Assembly (NCBI RefSeq): GCF_034059295.1
Contig: NZ_CP139141.1
Coordinates: forward strand, 3,517,001-3,581,000
DNA: 64,000 nt
DNA from: Pseudomonas sp. HR96
GTDB taxonomy: Bacteria; Pseudomonadota; Gammaproteobacteria; Pseudomonadales; Pseudomonadaceae
Direction: 5' to 3'
Within the stretch, counting starts at the first letter, position 1, and each line of letters opens with the position of its first letter. Shown in pieces: positions 39,665 to 54,121 of the stretch. The notes under the pieces were generated by a model that had not been told where the DNA came from, did not search any database, and saw nothing but the letters and a program-made list of their open reading frames with translations. The position numbers were made by a program, and so were the translations under genes.

Positions 39665-40027
39665 TTAACCGTCCTTCTCGATTTCACAGAGTAGCGGATG
39701 CTGGCTTTCCCTGGCGTATTGGTTGACCTGCATGGCCTTTGTCTCGGCAATGTCGCGGGTAAACAATCCACAAACTGCCCGCCCTTCCGTGTGTACGGCC
39801 AGCATGACCTTGGTCGCCAGCTCGCGATTCAGGTTGAAAAACAGTTCCAGCACTTCGACTACAAAATCCATGGGGGTGTAGTCGTCATTAAACAAGACCA
39901 CCTTGTACATCGGGGGAGCTTGCAGCGCCGGTTTTGACTCTTGTACCGCCAGGCCCGCGCCATCGTCCTCATGCGTTTGCGGGCGATCCTGATTGAAGGT
40001 TAGTCGAATCTGGCTGAATGGATGCAT
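39665..40027 (-). CDS. clpS: ClpA adaptor ClpS
   Basis: 120 residues. A flexible polar N-terminal extension is followed by the core [22 protein letters not shown], with the Asn-Asp-Asp-Tyr pocket residues that bind N-terminal Leu/Phe/Tyr/Trp, then [18 protein letters not shown]. Recruits N-degron proteins made by Aat and Bpt to ClpAP. Divergent from cspD, with a 282-bp intergenic region containing both promoters. Confidence 0.96.
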   Translation of the reverse strand: MHPFSQIRLTFNQDRPQTHEDDGAGLAVQESKPALQAPPMYKVVLFNDDYTPMDFVVEVLELFFNLNRELATKVMLAVHTEGRAVCGLFTRDIAETKAMQVNQYARESQHPLLCEIEKDG

Positions 40028-40309
40028 GGAAAGAAGGTTCGTCGTTGAGCTAATAGAATTGTGGGTTGACCCTGTGGTCGAATAGTGGATCCGACCGCCG
40101 CATGACCTTGACTATCGGCAAAACGGTGTTACAAACAATAGAACCCACATTGGGGAAGAAAGGTCCGCGCAGTCAACGAAAATTTTCACATCGACCCGGT
40201 AGCGCCTTTGACCTTCAAGGCCGTACGGTTTGTGTGGCAAAGGCTCGACGCTGGGCGGGTGTAGTGGATGATACTCCAGAGATGGGGTCCTATGCAGAGG
40301 GATATGAGC

Positions 40310-40579
40310 ATGGCAAGTGGTAAAGTCAAGTGGTTCAACAATGCCAAGGGCTATGGCTTCATCATCGAGGAAGGCAAGAACGAGGATCTGTTCGCCCATT
40401 ACTCGGCCATCCGTATGGACGGTTATAAAACACTCAAGGCGGGGCAACCAGTGAGCTTCGAGATCATTCAGGGACCCAAGGGGCTGCACGCCGTGAACAT
40501 CGCCGCCGCTCTGGACGCTAATGCGCCAACTGCCATCAATGCGCCTACCGAGACCGCCAACCAAGCGGTAACCGCCTGA
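40310..40579 (+). CDS. cspD: cold-shock-domain protein CspD
   Basis: 89 residues from MASGKVKWF at 40310, with AGAGG nine bases upstream; an ATG two codons earlier is less well spaced. The RNP1 motif KGYGFI and RNP2-like LFAHYS are intact; the tail after LHAVNI is Ala/Thr/Asn-rich. CspD binds single-stranded DNA/RNA and is linked to stationary-phase replication inhibition. Divergent from clpS, the standard arrangement. Confidence 0.94.
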   Translation: MASGKVKWFNNAKGYGFIIEEGKNEDLFAHYSAIRMDGYKTLKAGQPVSFEIIQGPKGLHAVNIAAALDANAPTAINAPTETANQAVTA

Positions 40580-40630
40580 CCGCGCGCCGTCGCGCGCGGC
40601 GACGGCAGCGGCCCGGCACCCTCTCGAGAC

Positions 40631-40661
40631 CCGCGCGGTTCGCAACGAACCGTGCGGTTTT
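40631..40661 (+). terminator. intrinsic terminator of cspD
   Basis: 12-bp stem CCGCGCGGTTCG / CGAACCGTGCGG (one G-T pair) with a CAA loop and TTTT, about 50 bp after the stop. Confidence 0.75.
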
Positions 40662-43233
<2,572 letters not shown>

Positions 43234-43251
43234 GCGTTCGCTGAAACAAGC

Positions 43252-43276
43252 AAACCCCGGCCTGGTGCCGGGGTTT
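43252..43276 (+). terminator. intrinsic terminator of idh
   Basis: AAACCCCGGC / GCCGGGGTTT stem with 5-base loop and short T-run, 18 bp after the stop. Confidence 0.82.
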
Positions 43277-43318
43277 GTCGTTTGAAAGGCTCCCCCTGCG
43301 ACATTCAGAGGCATACCC

Positions 43319-43759
43319 ATGACCTGGCAACCCCACATCACCGTCGCCACCATCGTCGAACGCGATGGCTGCTACCTGCTGGTCGAGGAACTCAAACACG
43401 GCAAACTGGTGCTCAACCAGCCTGCCGGCCACCTCGAAGCCCACGAAACCCTGACCGAGGCCGCCATCCGCGAAACCCTCGAGGAAACCGCCTGGGAGGT
43501 CGAGCTGACCGCCCTCACCGGCATCTACCTGTACACCGCGCCGAGCAATGGCGTCACCTACCAGCGCGTCTGCTTCGCCGCCAAGGCCGTTCGTCACCAC
43601 GCCGAGCGCCCGCTGGACGCCGACATCACCCGCGCCCTGTGGCTGACCCGCGAGCAGATCGTCGCCGAGCGCAAGCGCTGGCGCAGCCACCTGCTGCTGA
43701 CCTGCATCGACGACTACCTCGCCGGCCCGGTGGACAGCCTGGCGCTGATCCGCGATTGA
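43319..43759 (+). CDS. Nudix hydrolase, NudJ-like
   Basis: 146 residues. The Nudix box GHLEAHETLTEAAIRETLEE with a following ExAxEVEL (Ala replacing the usual Gly) is near residues 39-64. Length and flanks (HITVATIVERDGCYLLVEE, ITRALWLTREQI) fit the NudJ/YmfB phosphatase subgroup, which hydrolyses nucleoside phosphates and thiamin pyrimidine diphosphate. It lies 85 bp upstream of mnmA in the same direction, as in many gammaproteobacteria. Confidence 0.9.
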   Translation: MTWQPHITVATIVERDGCYLLVEELKHGKLVLNQPAGHLEAHETLTEAAIRETLEETAWEVELTALTGIYLYTAPSNGVTYQRVCFAAKAVRHHAERPLDADITRALWLTREQIVAERKRWRSHLLLTCIDDYLAGPVDSLALIRD

Positions 43760-43844
43760 CCAGACTGTGATTAAATAGCCCCCTTAGCGCCAGCAGCCCT
43801 CGCCTGCTAGAATCGCGTCCTTTTTCGAGACCCCCAGCCAGCCC

Positions 43845-44996
43845 ATGAGCGACTCAGCCCTTCCCAGCACCCCCCGTGACCCCGCACAGCTTCGCGTGAT
43901 CGTAGGCATGTCCGGTGGCGTCGACTCGTCCGTTTCCGCATTGCTGCTGCTCGAGCAGGGCTATCAGGTGGAAGGCCTGTTCATGAAGAACTGGGAAGAG
44001 GACGACGGCACCGAGTACTGCACCGCCCGCGAAGACCTCGCCGACGCCCAGGCCGTGTGCGATCGCATCGGCATCAAGCTGCACACGGCCAACTTCGCCG
44101 CCGAGTACTGGGACCACGTGTTCGAGCACTTCCTGGAAGAGTACAAGGCCGGCCGCACACCGAACCCGGACATCCTCTGCAACCGCGAGATCAAGTTCAA
44201 GGCGTTCCTCGACTACGCCCTGATGCTCGGCGCCGACCTGATCGCCACCGGCCACTACGTGCGCCGTCGCGACATCGACGGCCGTACCGAACTGCTCAAG
44301 GGCCTGGACCCGAACAAGGACCAGAGCTACTTCCTGCATGCCGTCGGCGGCGAGCAGATCGCCCGCACGCTGTTCCCGGTCGGCGAACTGGAGAAACCCC
44401 AAGTGCGCGCCATCGCTGAAAAGCACGGCCTGGCCACGGCCAAAAAGAAAGACTCCACTGGCATCTGCTTCATCGGCGAGCGGCGCTTCAGCGACTTCCT
44501 CAAGCAGTACCTGCCGGCCCAGCCCGGGGTGATCAAGACCACCGCCGGCGAAGTCATCGGCAAGCACCACGGCCTGATGTACCACACCATCGGCCAGCGT
44601 CAGGGGCTGGGCATCGGCGGGCTCAAGGACGCCGGCGACGACCCTTGGTACGTGCTGGAAAAGGACCTGGTCGACAATGTGCTGGTGGTCGGCCAGGGCA
44701 ACGAGCACCCATGGTTGTTCTCCCGTGCCCTGCTTGCCTCGCAGATCTGGTGGGTCAACCCGGTGGATCTGCACCAGCCGCGCCGCCTCACGGCCAAGGT
44801 ACGCTATCGCCAGGGCGACCAGGCCTGCACCCTCGAACGCACGGCCGAAGGCTACCGCGCGGTCTTCGACGAGCCACAACGGGCGGTCACCCCCGGCCAA
44901 TCAGTGGTGTTCTACGACGGTGAAATCTGCCTGGGCGGTGGCGTCATCGAAAGCGCCGAGCCCTGGACCGAGCACGCCAGAGTCTCGGCAGCATGA
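43845..44996 (+). CDS. mnmA: tRNA-specific 2-thiouridylase MnmA
   Basis: 383 residues. PP-loop SGGVDSS at residues 23-29, catalytic Cys in [12 protein letters not shown] and the persulfide Cys in [10 protein letters not shown]. Makes 2-thiouridine at wobble position 34 of tRNA-Glu, -Gln and -Lys, using sulfur delivered by TusE, encoded at 24.9 kb in this window. The stop overlaps hflD by 4 bp. Upstream GCTAGAAT near 43805 could be a -10 element. Confidence 0.97.
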   Translation: MSDSALPSTPRDPAQLRVIVGMSGGVDSSVSALLLLEQGYQVEGLFMKNWEEDDGTEYCTAREDLADAQAVCDRIGIKLHTANFAAEYWDHVFEHFLEEYKAGRTPNPDILCNREIKFKAFLDYALMLGADLIATGHYVRRRDIDGRTELLKGLDPNKDQSYFLHAVGGEQIARTLFPVGELEKPQVRAIAEKHGLATAKKKDSTGICFIGERRFSDFLKQYLPAQPGVIKTTAGEVIGKHHGLMYHTIGQRQGLGIGGLKDAGDDPWYVLEKDLVDNVLVVGQGNEHPWLFSRALLASQIWWVNPVDLHQPRRLTAKVRYRQGDQACTLERTAEGYRAVFDEPQRAVTPGQSVVFYDGEICLGGGVIESAEPWTEHARVSAA

Positions 44997-45613
44997 GCCC
45001 GCTCCAGGAACAACTGGTGGCGTTGGGCGCCGTGTTCGAAGCCGCGGTGCTGGTCGACCGTATCGCCAAGACCGGCCAGGTGGCGGAGGCCAGCCTGGGC
45101 TGCATGCTCGGCAGCCTGCTGGTGCGCGACCCCAAGGACACCCTGGAGGTGTTCGGCGGCGACGACAGCCAGCTGCGTGAGGGCTACCGCGCGATGGCCA
45201 GCGCACTGGAACGCGACCCCGGCAGCCTGCAGCGCGAGCCGCTGCGCTACGCCCTGGCCATGCTCGGCCTGGAGCGCCAGCTGGCCAAGCGCGAGGAGAT
45301 GCTCGAACTGATCGGCCGGCGCCTGCCGCAGATCCAGTCACAGGTGGAGCACTTCGGCATCACCCACGAGAACGTCATCGCCGCCACTGGCGCCCTCTAT
45401 CAGGACACCCTGAGTACCTTGCGCCAGCGCATCCAGGTCAACGGCGACACGCGCCACCTGCAACAGGCCAGCAACGCGTCGAAGATCCGCGCCCTGCTGC
45501 TGGCCGGCATTCGCTCGGCGCGTCTGTGGCGCCAGCTTGGCGGCCATCGCTGGCAGTTGGTGGTCAGCCGGCGCAAACTGCTCAAGGAGCTCTACCCGAT
45601 GCTGCGCGGCTGA
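44993..45613 (+). CDS. hflD: HflD homologue (high-frequency lysogenisation protein)
   Basis: 206 residues, all-helical, starting within the mnmA stop. [28 protein letters not shown] and the C-terminal [33 protein letters not shown] match HflD, a peripheral membrane protein. In E. coli it counteracts lambda CII; its normal role is unknown. The mnmA-hflD-purB order is conserved. Confidence 0.93.
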   Translation: MSPLQEQLVALGAVFEAAVLVDRIAKTGQVAEASLGCMLGSLLVRDPKDTLEVFGGDDSQLREGYRAMASALERDPGSLQREPLRYALAMLGLERQLAKREEMLELIGRRLPQIQSQVEHFGITHENVIAATGALYQDTLSTLRQRIQVNGDTRHLQQASNASKIRALLLAGIRSARLWRQLGGHRWQLVVSRRKLLKELYPMLRG

Positions 45614-47083
<1,470 letters not shown>

Positions 47084-47102
47084 CTCAAAGTTAGCCGTTG
47101 CC

Positions 47103-47128
47103 ACGCCCGGTCTCGCCGGGCGTTTTTC
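47103..47128 (+). terminator. intrinsic terminator of purB
   Basis: ACGCCCGG / CCGGGCGT stem with TCTCG loop and TTTTTCTT, 19 bp after the stop. Confidence 0.88.
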
Positions 47129-47166
47129 TTGGTACAACAAAAGCAATTATTTTCAGCAGGTTACCT

Positions 47167-48336
47167 ATGAATTCTGACATTCCACTTCAAATGCTCGGCG
47201 GCCTTACCGCTCGCCAGTTTCTGCGCGACTACTGGCAAAAGAAACCGCTGCTGGTGCGTCAGGCCTTTACCGATTTCGAAAACCCGATCAGCCCTGACGA
47301 GCTGGCCGGCCTGGCTCTGGAAGAAGAAGTCGAGTCGCGCATCGTCCTCGAACACGGCGAGCGTCCGTGGGAGCTGCGCCGCGGCCCGTTCGCCGAAGAC
47401 GCCTTCAGCCAGCTGCCCGAGCGCGACTGGACCCTGCTGGTGCAGGCGGTCGACCAGTTCGTGCCGGAAGTGGCCGAGCTGCTCACGCATTTTCGCTTCC
47501 TGCCGAGCTGGCGCATCGACGACGTGATGATCAGCTTCGCCGCCCCCGGTGGCAGCGTCGGCCCGCACTTCGACAACTATGACGTGTTTCTCCTGCAAGG
47601 CCACGGCCGCCGGCACTGGCAGGTCGGGCAGATGTGCGACTCCGACAGCCGCCTGATCGAACACAGCGACCTGCGCATCCTGGCCGACTTCATCCCGGCC
47701 AGCGAATGGACCCTGGAGCCCGGCGACATGCTCTACCTGCCGCCGCGCCTGGCCCATTGCGGCGTGGCCGTGGACGACTGCATGACCTACTCGGTCGGTT
47801 TCCGCGCGCCAAGCGCTGCCGAAGTGCTGACCCACTTCACCGACTTCCTCAGCCAGTTCCTGCCTGATGAAGAGCGCTACAGCGACGCCGACGCGCAACC
47901 GGTCAGCGACCCGACGCAGATTCAGCACGACGCCCTGGACCGCCTCAAGCGTCTGCTGGCCGAGCACATGGGCGACGAGCGCCTGCTGCTGACCTGGTTC
48001 GGCCAGTTCATGACCGAGCCGCGCTACCCCGAGCTGGTGGCGGGCAGCGAGCTGGCCGAAGAGGATCTGCTGAGCGACCTGGAACAAGGTGCCGTGCTGA
48101 TCCGCAACCCGAGCGCGCGGCTGGCCTGGTCGGAAGTCGACGACGACCTGCTGCTGTTCGCCAGCGGCCAGAGCCGCCTGCTGCCGGGTGATCTGCGCGA
48201 GCTGCTGAAACTGATCTGCGCCGCCGACGCGCTGCATATCGACAATCTCGGCCCATGGCTGGGCGACGAACAGGGCCGCACCTTGCTGTGCGAACTGATC
48301 AAACAGGGAAGTCTGGGGTTTGCCGACGATGAATAA
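47167..48336 (+). CDS. ribosomal protein L16 arginine hydroxylase (YcfD/RoxA, cupin)
   Basis: 389 residues from MNSDIPLQML at 47167. JmjC-like cupin with iron ligands H134 and D136 (GPHFDNYDVF) and H197 (RLAHCGVAVDD). Tryptophan-rich WEL and WQVGQ flanks and a C-terminal winged-helix region agree with the ROX family; the gene follows purB as in P. aeruginosa. YcfD hydroxylates an Arg of ribosomal protein uL16 using O2 and 2-oxoglutarate. The stop overlaps the next gene by 8 bp. Confidence 0.92.
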   Translation: MNSDIPLQMLGGLTARQFLRDYWQKKPLLVRQAFTDFENPISPDELAGLALEEEVESRIVLEHGERPWELRRGPFAEDAFSQLPERDWTLLVQAVDQFVPEVAELLTHFRFLPSWRIDDVMISFAAPGGSVGPHFDNYDVFLLQGHGRRHWQVGQMCDSDSRLIEHSDLRILADFIPASEWTLEPGDMLYLPPRLAHCGVAVDDCMTYSVGFRAPSAAEVLTHFTDFLSQFLPDEERYSDADAQPVSDPTQIQHDALDRLKRLLAEHMGDERLLLTWFGQFMTEPRYPELVAGSELAEEDLLSDLEQGAVLIRNPSARLAWSEVDDDLLLFASGQSRLLPGDLRELLKLICAADALHIDNLGPWLGDEQGRTLLCELIKQGSLGFADDE

Positions 48337-48751
48337 AGTCCACGTACGCGTTGCCGATTGGCATAAAGACAACTCCGAGATCCGACGCATTCGTGAAGCC
48401 GTATTCATCAGCGAGCAGCATGTGCCGCCGGAACTGGAATGGGACGCCGACGACGCCGGCGCCACCCATTTTCTCGCCTGCGAGGGCGACTATGCCGTGG
48501 GCACCGCACGCCTGCTGCCCGACGGCGAGATCGGCCGGGTCTCGGTGCTCAAGGATTGGCGCGGCCTGAACATCGGCGACGCGCTGATGCGCGCGGTGAT
48601 CGAGCAGGCCGAGCAGCGCCAGCTGCGCCCGCAACGCCTGAGCGCCCAGGTGCACGCCGCGCCATTCTACGAGCGACTGGGCTTTACCGTGGTCGGCGAG
48701 GAGTTCCTCGAGGCCGGGCTGGCGCACGTCGACATGGTTCGCAAGGTCTGA
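48329..48751 (+). CDS. GNAT-family N-acetyltransferase
   Basis: 140 residues from ATG 48329, overlapping the end of the cupin gene by 8 bp. Acetyl-CoA-binding motif A appears as IGRVSVLKDWRGLNIGDALMRAVIEQA, and the C-terminal FYERLGFTVVGEEFLEAGLAHVDM is the ElaA/YjcF-like tail. Substrate unknown. Translationally coupled to the L16 hydroxylase, a conserved pairing in Pseudomonas. Confidence 0.9.
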   Translation: MNKVHVRVADWHKDNSEIRRIREAVFISEQHVPPELEWDADDAGATHFLACEGDYAVGTARLLPDGEIGRVSVLKDWRGLNIGDALMRAVIEQAEQRQLRPQRLSAQVHAAPFYERLGFTVVGEEFLEAGLAHVDMVRKV

Positions 48752-48772
48752 CAGTACGTTTTGGCTAACGAT

Positions 48773-48828
48773 CTCGGGGACTCTGCCCCCTCCCGCGCTC
48801 GAAAGTGGGAGGGCGCACAGCCCCCGAG
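48773..48828. repeat. REP-like inverted pair (BIME)
   Basis: Two arms, CTCGGGGACTCTGCCCCCTC-CCGC and GTGGGAGGGCGCACAGCCCC-CGAG, face each other across 8 bases and can form one long hairpin. Located between convergent genes, where it may also act as a terminator. Confidence 0.65.
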
Positions 48829-48840
48829 CTTTTGAAGGCA

Positions 48841-51800
48841 TCACCCCGCCCGCTCCCCGCAATACCCCAGCAAGTTATCGTTCAGCGCCTGCATCGCCTC
48901 GCCCACGCCGTCCAATGGCGCGAGCAATTCAGCGGCGGCCAGGCCCTCGGCGCAGGCTTGCTCCAATGCCTCCAACGCCTCCAGCAACTGCTGCGCGCGG
49001 ATGATCCGCGCTGCGCCCTTGACCCGATGCGCCAACCCGGCGATTGCTTCATGGTCGGCGCCGCCGCGTAATTGCTCGAGCTGCTGCAGGTCGTCTCGGT
49101 TGCTGAGCAACAAGTCACCCAGCAGGCGCCGGATCGCCTGCGGATCGGCGCCGGTCAACTCCTGCAAGCTGGCCACATCGATCACCGACTCGTCGACGCT
49201 CACGCCCGCCGCGGCCGGCGCCGCGAACTGCCCTGCGGCATCGAACACGCCCAGGCGCTCGGCCAGTTCGGCCAGACTCAGCGGCTTGAACAGGCAGTCG
49301 TCCATGCCCACGGCGATGCAGCGCTTGCGCTCCTCGATCTGCGCATTGGCCGTGCAGCCGAGCAGCGTACACGGCTCGCAGCCCTGGCGCCGCTCGTGCT
49401 CGCGCACCGCCTGGGCCAGCTCGTAGCCGTTGAGCCCAGGCATGTTGCAATCGGTGATCAGCACATCGAAGCCGCCCTGCAGCCATAGCCGCAGGCCCTC
49501 CTGGCCTTCGCACGCCAGCTGCACCTGATGGCCCAGGTAGGCCAGCTGGTGATCGAGCAGCATGCGGTTGGCCGGGTAGTCGTCCACCACCAGGATGCGC
49601 AGGCGCCGCGCGACCCTTGGCGCGTCGGCAGGCACCGCCACCGGCAGCGCCGACACCTGGCCCTCGACGGCCGGCAAGGTCAGCTCCACGGTGGCGCAAG
49701 TGCCCGCGCCCAGCACACTGCTGAGGGTCAACTGGCCGCCCATCATCTGACACAGCGTGCGGCAGATGCTCAGACCCAGACCGGCACCCGAGCGGGTCGA
49801 CTGGCGATTGTTGCTGGCCTGGTTGAACGGCCGTCCGAGCCGTTGCAACTCGTCGGCCGGGATGCCCATGCCGCTGTCCTCCACCTGCAACAGCAGATGC
49901 ACCAGGCCGCCCTCCCTGCGCAATTCGAGGCAGACCTGCACGCGCCCCTCCTCGGTGAACTTGATGGCGTTGCTCAACAGGTTGCCCAGCACCTGCTTGA
50001 AACGCAGCGGGTCGAGCTGCGCGCTGAGGTCCTCGTCGCCGGCGCAGGCCAGGCGCAACGTCAGGCGCTTGTGCCGTGCCTGACCGTCGAACAGACGCAC
50101 CACCGACTCGACCAGCGCGCGCACCGGCATCGGTTGCGGGTTGAGCACCAGGTGCCCCGACTCGATGCGCGTGATATCCAGGATGTCGCCGATCAACTCC
50201 AGCAGGCCGCGGGCGGCCCCCGAGGCGACTTCCAGTGCGAGCTTGTCGAGCACACCCTGCTCGGCCTTCTTCAGCGCCAGTTCAAGCATGCCCAGCACCG
50301 CATTCATCGGCGTACGGATCTCGTGGCTCATGCTCGCCAGAAAGGTGGTCTTGGCCCGATTGGCCGCCTCGGCGTCTTCCTTGGCCTCCTGAAACGCCTG
50401 GCACAAGCGCTGGCGCTCGCTGACGTCGATCCAGCCGGCGATCATGCCGACGATGCTGCCGTCACTGCCGCGATAGGGCAGCAGCCAGTGGTGCAAGGTC
50501 AGCGCCTCGCCGTTGGCGAGGGTCAACTGGCGGTCCTCGACGATCGCCTCGCCGCGCTCCATCACCGCCATGTATTCGCGCTGCACCAGGCATGCCTGCT
50601 CGTACTCCACCACTGGCGTTTCCGTGAGCAACTGGCCGATGACGGCGTCGCGGCTGACCCCCAGTGCCTCCAGATAACTGACGTTGCAGTTGAGCAGCCG
50701 TCCTTCGCGGTCGCGCACATAGATCGGGTGCGGGGTACCGTCGATCATCACCCGCATGAATTCCAGCTGGTCGGTCAGGGCCTGCTCGGCCAGAACGCGT
50801 CGGCGGATCAGGCGCCGCAGGTAGGCAATCCACCACACCGCCAACAGCCACAGGCCGATGAAGCCGCCTGCGGCGGGCAGGATCATGCCGCGATAACGCA
50901 GCCAGAAGCCGTCGGCGACAATGACCTCGTTGTGCCAGCGGGCGATCAGCTCGTCCATCTCCTGGGGCGAGATGCTCAGCAGGCCCTTGTTGAGGATGCT
51001 CTGCAGCTCCGGGGCGTTGCGCGCAGTGGCGAAGGCGAAGTTGGCCGGCTCGTAGGGCAGTATCGCACTGACCCGCAGCTGCCCGCGGTAGCGCTGGGAG
51101 ATCATGTAGCGTGCGCCGATCAGGGTGATCACCGCCGCCCGCGCCTTGCCATTGGCGACCAGCGCCAGCGCTTCGGAGGAGTTGCGCGCCTGGATCTGCC
51201 CCATCAGCGGATACTGGGTGTGGATGCGATCGAGCAGATAGCTGCCGGTGACGAAGGCCACTGGCTGTTCGGCCAACGGCTCGAAGCGGTCGATGGCGGC
51301 ATCCTCCTCGCGGGTCACCAGGACCAGGCTGCTGGTCAGGTAGGAGCGGGTGAAGCGTACCTGCTCGGCCCGCGTTTCACTGGGCGGCAGGGCTGCCAGC
51401 AGGTCGACCTCGCCGCGCTTGACCTGGTCGACCATGCTGCGCACCGAAGTTGAATTGAGCACTTCGAAGTTCAGCCCGGTCCGTTGTGCCACCCGTTGCA
51501 GCACGTCGGCACCGATGCCGCGAAAGTTACCCTGCTCGTCGCGATAGCTGACCGGCAGGAACTCTTCGTCGATCACCACGCTGACCCGCGGGTGCGCCTT
51601 GAGCCAGTTCTGCTCGCTTTCGTCGAGCTGCACCTCGTGGCCGGCGGCTACCTTCACCCCGGCCACGCTCCAGCGGCGCAGGATGTCGCCGTGCTCGCGC
51701 GGTGGAATCACTTCCAGGGCGGCGTTGATCAAGGTCACCAGGCGGCTTTCGTGGGGCGACAGGACAAAACCGAAGTGGTTGGGTTCGACCTGGGAGAAAC

Positions 51801-52551
51801 GCACCATCTGCAGATTGTCCAACCCCCCCTTGGCCAGCTGGTAGTGCGCCGCCATGGCATTGCCCAGGTAGCGCTCGGCCTGGCCGAAGGCCACCGCGCC
51901 TAGGGCGCTGAGGGTCGAGGTATAGGGAACGATCCGCGCCTCGGGATACAGCCGCTCCACTTCCTCGATCGGCAGGTAGTCCTGGAGAATCGCCAGGGTG
52001 TTTTCCGGGCTCGCGGCCACCGGTTCGCCGTCCGGGCCCGGTGCGGCTTCACGACGGGTGGCCAGCACCGAACGGTCCTCGACATAGGCCTGGGTCAGCA
52101 CCAGGTCGCGGGTCGAGGCCTCGAAACCATTGGAACTGCCCAGCAGGTCGATCTCGCCATCCTGCAACGCCTGCAGTGCTCGCTCGCGGCTGGGGTAGCG
52201 GGTGACCTCCACGCGCAGGTTGAGCAGTTCGCCCACCAGGCCCGCGTAGTCGGCGCTGATGCCTTCGTACTCGCTGCCGGTGCCGGTGATGTCGAACGGC
52301 GGGTAATCGGGCTGGCTGACGCCCAGGCGCAGCAGACGGCGCGACCATAGCCAGCGGCGGTCGTCGTCGGTCAGCTCCAGGGCTGCCTGACTCTGGGCAT
52401 CGGCATGGGAGCGGCCATACAGCCGCGGGTGGTCGTTGGCGGCGGCACCGGGCGACTCGACCAGGCAGATGACCAGCACCAGGGTCAGTACCGGCCAGCT
52501 GTGCCGACGCGACGGTTGCAGGGGGCGAAGTAGCAGGGACATGGCCATCAC
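48841..52551 (-). CDS. BvgS-like hybrid sensor histidine kinase
   Basis: 1236 residues. Signal-anchor, two tandem periplasmic SBP_bac_3 (Venus flytrap) domains (about 70-300 and 310-545), one membrane helix (about 560-583), PAS (about 600-720), HisKA with phospho-accepting His in [16 protein letters not shown] (about 740), HATPase with NAIKF and [10 protein letters not shown], a receiver with phospho-Asp in LITDCNMPG (about 1034) and an HPt domain with His in [10 protein letters not shown] (about 1174). This His-Asp-His relay is the BvgS/RocS1 layout and passes phosphate to the response regulator whose stop overlaps this start (ATGA). Located behind the fimbrial genes, so it probably controls them. 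Confidence 0.93.
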   Translation of the reverse strand: MMAMSLLLRPLQPSRRHSWPVLTLVLVICLVESPGAAANDHPRLYGRSHADAQSQAALELTDDDRRWLWSRRLLRLGVSQPDYPPFDITGTGSEYEGISADYAGLVGELLNLRVEVTRYPSRERALQALQDGEIDLLGSSNGFEASTRDLVLTQAYVEDRSVLATRREAAPGPDGEPVAASPENTLAILQDYLPIEEVERLYPEARIVPYTSTLSALGAVAFGQAERYLGNAMAAHYQLAKGGLDNLQMVRFSQVEPNHFGFVLSPHESRLVTLINAALEVIPPREHGDILRRWSVAGVKVAAGHEVQLDESEQNWLKAHPRVSVVIDEEFLPVSYRDEQGNFRGIGADVLQRVAQRTGLNFEVLNSTSVRSMVDQVKRGEVDLLAALPPSETRAEQVRFTRSYLTSSLVLVTREEDAAIDRFEPLAEQPVAFVTGSYLLDRIHTQYPLMGQIQARNSSEALALVANGKARAAVITLIGARYMISQRYRGQLRVSAILPYEPANFAFATARNAPELQSILNKGLLSISPQEMDELIARWHNEVIVADGFWLRYRGMILPAAGGFIGLWLLAVWWIAYLRRLIRRRVLAEQALTDQLEFMRVMIDGTPHPIYVRDREGRLLNCNVSYLEALGVSRDAVIGQLLTETPVVEYEQACLVQREYMAVMERGEAIVEDRQLTLANGEALTLHHWLLPYRGSDGSIVGMIAGWIDVSERQRLCQAFQEAKEDAEAANRAKTTFLASMSHEIRTPMNAVLGMLELALKKAEQGVLDKLALEVASGAARGLLELIGDILDITRIESGHLVLNPQPMPVRALVESVVRLFDGQARHKRLTLRLACAGDEDLSAQLDPLRFKQVLGNLLSNAIKFTEEGRVQVCLELRREGGLVHLLLQVEDSGMGIPADELQRLGRPFNQASNNRQSTRSGAGLGLSICRTLCQMMGGQLTLSSVLGAGTCATVELTLPAVEGQVSALPVAVPADAPRVARRLRILVVDDYPANRMLLDHQLAYLGHQVQLACEGQEGLRLWLQGGFDVLITDCNMPGLNGYELAQAVREHERRQGCEPCTLLGCTANAQIEERKRCIAVGMDDCLFKPLSLAELAERLGVFDAAGQFAAPAAAGVSVDESVIDVASLQELTGADPQAIRRLLGDLLLSNRDDLQQLEQLRGGADHEAIAGLAHRVKGAARIIRAQQLLEALEALEQACAEGLAAAELLAPLDGVGEAMQALNDNLLGYCGERAG

Positions 52552-53186
52552 AGCAGCAGGTGCCGCTTGGCGATGTCGGCCAGGTCGACCACCGATTTGA
52601 CCCGCAGCTTCTCGATCAGACGCGTCTTGTGGGTGCTGACGGTCTTGGCGCTGAGGTTCATCACCTCGCCGATCTGCTGATTCTTATGCCCCTGGGCCAG
52701 GTACTGCAGGATGCGCATTTCACGGTCGGTGAGGCTGGCGATGCATTCGGCCTCGGTGGGCATGTAGTTGGCCTGGTACACCGAACTGAGCGACACGTCG
52801 GGAAAGTAGCTGAAGCCGGACATGATCGCCCGCACTGCCTTGGACAGCTCCGGCAGGTCATTGGTCTTGCACACATAGCCCGCAGCGCCCATCTTCATGC
52901 AGCGCAGCGAGTAGTAGTCGGCGCCCAGCGAGGTCAGCACCAGAAAGCGCGTGCGCATCTTCAGCGCGCGGATGCGGGTGACCACTTCGATGCCATCGAG
53001 CCCTGGCATGGAGAGGTCGAGCACCACCAGGTCGGGGTCCAGGCCGCGCACCAGCTGCAGCGCGTCGATGCCGTTGTCCGCTTCGGCGATGATCTCGAAG
53101 CGCTCCCTCTCCAGCGCCATGCGCACGGCCGCGCGGATGAACGGGTGATCGTCGACGATCACGGCGGTGTAGGTCTCGGTGTACAT
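52548..53186 (-). CDS. BvgA/RocA1-like NarL-family response regulator
   Basis: 212 residues; AAGGAA is eight bases before the ATG. Receiver domain (VIVDDHPFIRAAVRMAL, phospho-Asp in LVVLDLSMPGLDG, Lys in YVCKTND) and C-terminal LuxR-type helix-turn-helix (LTDREMRILQYLAQGHKNQQIGEVMNLSAKTVSTHKTRLIEKL). Output partner of the adjacent hybrid kinase. BvgA/RocA1 relatives activate fimbrial genes, and the two TTTCCTA-like operator modules in this cluster resemble BvgA heptads. Probably transcribed with the chaperone gene 42 bp upstream. Confidence 0.92.
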   Translation of the reverse strand: MYTETYTAVIVDDHPFIRAAVRMALERERFEIIAEADNGIDALQLVRGLDPDLVVLDLSMPGLDGIEVVTRIRALKMRTRFLVLTSLGADYYSLRCMKMGAAGYVCKTNDLPELSKAVRAIMSGFSYFPDVSLSSVYQANYMPTEAECIASLTDREMRILQYLAQGHKNQQIGEVMNLSAKTVSTHKTRLIEKLRVKSVVDLADIAKRHLLL

Positions 53187-53228
53187 GGCAACTTCCTTGG
53201 TAAGCGTAAGGGCCCGAGGGCAAGCGGC

Positions 53229-53978
53229 TCAGCCGTCCAGCTCGACCTGGCGACGCTGTTCGCCCTCGATCAGTTCGAAGCGGTGTACCCGCCCGGGGGT
53301 CTTGTCGAAACGGCGGGCGCTGCCGGGCAACAGGTGGTGCTTGGTGGCAGTGCTGCACTCGGAGCCGTCGCGGTTGCAGTCGTTGAAGTGGTCGAGCACC
53401 ACCGTCGAGTTGCCGCCGTTGGGCACCCGGAAGTGGTCCGGCTGATCGTCGATACGAGTGACGAATTGCGTCGCCTCGGGGCGCACGAACAGCATCGAGC
53501 CATAGCCGGCCAGAATGCTGACCCCGGCCTTGATCTGCTCTTCATAGGCCTTGGCCTGCGCGGCGCTGACATCGAAACCTTCGTCGACTTCCGGCACCAC
53601 CGGAATGAAGCGCAGGCGAAAATAGCGCTCCTTGTCCCGTTCGCCACGAAACAGCAGGCGCACCGCCTGCATGCCATTGGCCGGCACGATCAACCGCGCC
53701 GGGCTGGCCACCAGCGGGCGCTCGGCGGCGGGCAGACTCTCCAGGGCGATTTCCTCGGCCTGACCCTGGGCGTTGTAGACGATTTCCGCCAGGCTGACCC
53801 GCACGAACGCGGTGCTGTCGCCACCGTTGCGCACGCGCTTGAGCAGGCTGCTGCGTTGATCGGGCAGGTAGTCGTAAAGGCCGCCGATATTCAGTTGCAC
53901 GGCGCCTTGGGCGCTGTCGACGACAAGTACGGGGCAGCTGAGCAGTGCCATTAACAGCACCAGGGGCAGAGCTTTCAT
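53229..53978 (-). CDS. CS1/Cbl-type fimbrial periplasmic chaperone
   Basis: 249 residues from MKALPLVLL at 53978 with a clear signal peptide. Immunoglobulin-like two-domain organisation: LNIGGLYDYLPDQRSSLLKRVRNGGDSTAFVRVSLAEI, RLIVPANGMQAVRLLFRG and FRLRFIPVVPE, as in CooB/CblB chaperones of the alternate chaperone-usher family rather than PapD. It should cap the pilin and tip subunits. It is last in the pilin-usher-tip-tip-chaperone order and separated from tip 2 by a 143-bp gap with its own promoter module. Confidence 0.85.
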   Translation of the reverse strand: MKALPLVLLMALLSCPVLVVDSAQGAVQLNIGGLYDYLPDQRSSLLKRVRNGGDSTAFVRVSLAEIVYNAQGQAEEIALESLPAAERPLVASPARLIVPANGMQAVRLLFRGERDKERYFRLRFIPVVPEVDEGFDVSAAQAKAYEEQIKAGVSILAGYGSMLFVRPEATQFVTRIDDQPDHFRVPNGGNSTVVLDHFNDCNRDGSECSTATKHHLLPGSARRFDKTPGRVHRFELIEGEQRRQVELDG

Positions 53979-54026
53979 GATTGACCTCTTGCAAACGGAC
54001 CGAGAAGGCGCTCGGACGCCTGACTG

Positions 54027-54092
54027 ATTATTCGCCGAGTGTTCGACGGTGGATGTAGGAAGCTTCCCGCAACCGTGCGGGAAGATTCCTGA
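54027..54092 (-). promoter_or_regulatory. fimbrial promoter module 2 (upstream of chaperone and regulator genes)
   Basis: On the plus strand GTAGGAA-GC-TTCC (54055-54067), 12 bases, GGAA-GA-TTCCT (54080-54090). On the minus strand GCGAATAAT (54035-54027) follows, giving an AATAAT -10 with no recognisable -35. Same spacing as module 1. The operator also forms a strong hairpin with CTTCCCGCA arms. Confidence 0.65.
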
Positions 54093-54121
54093 CTGCTGTG
54101 AATAGCTGTGGCGCGGCTTAC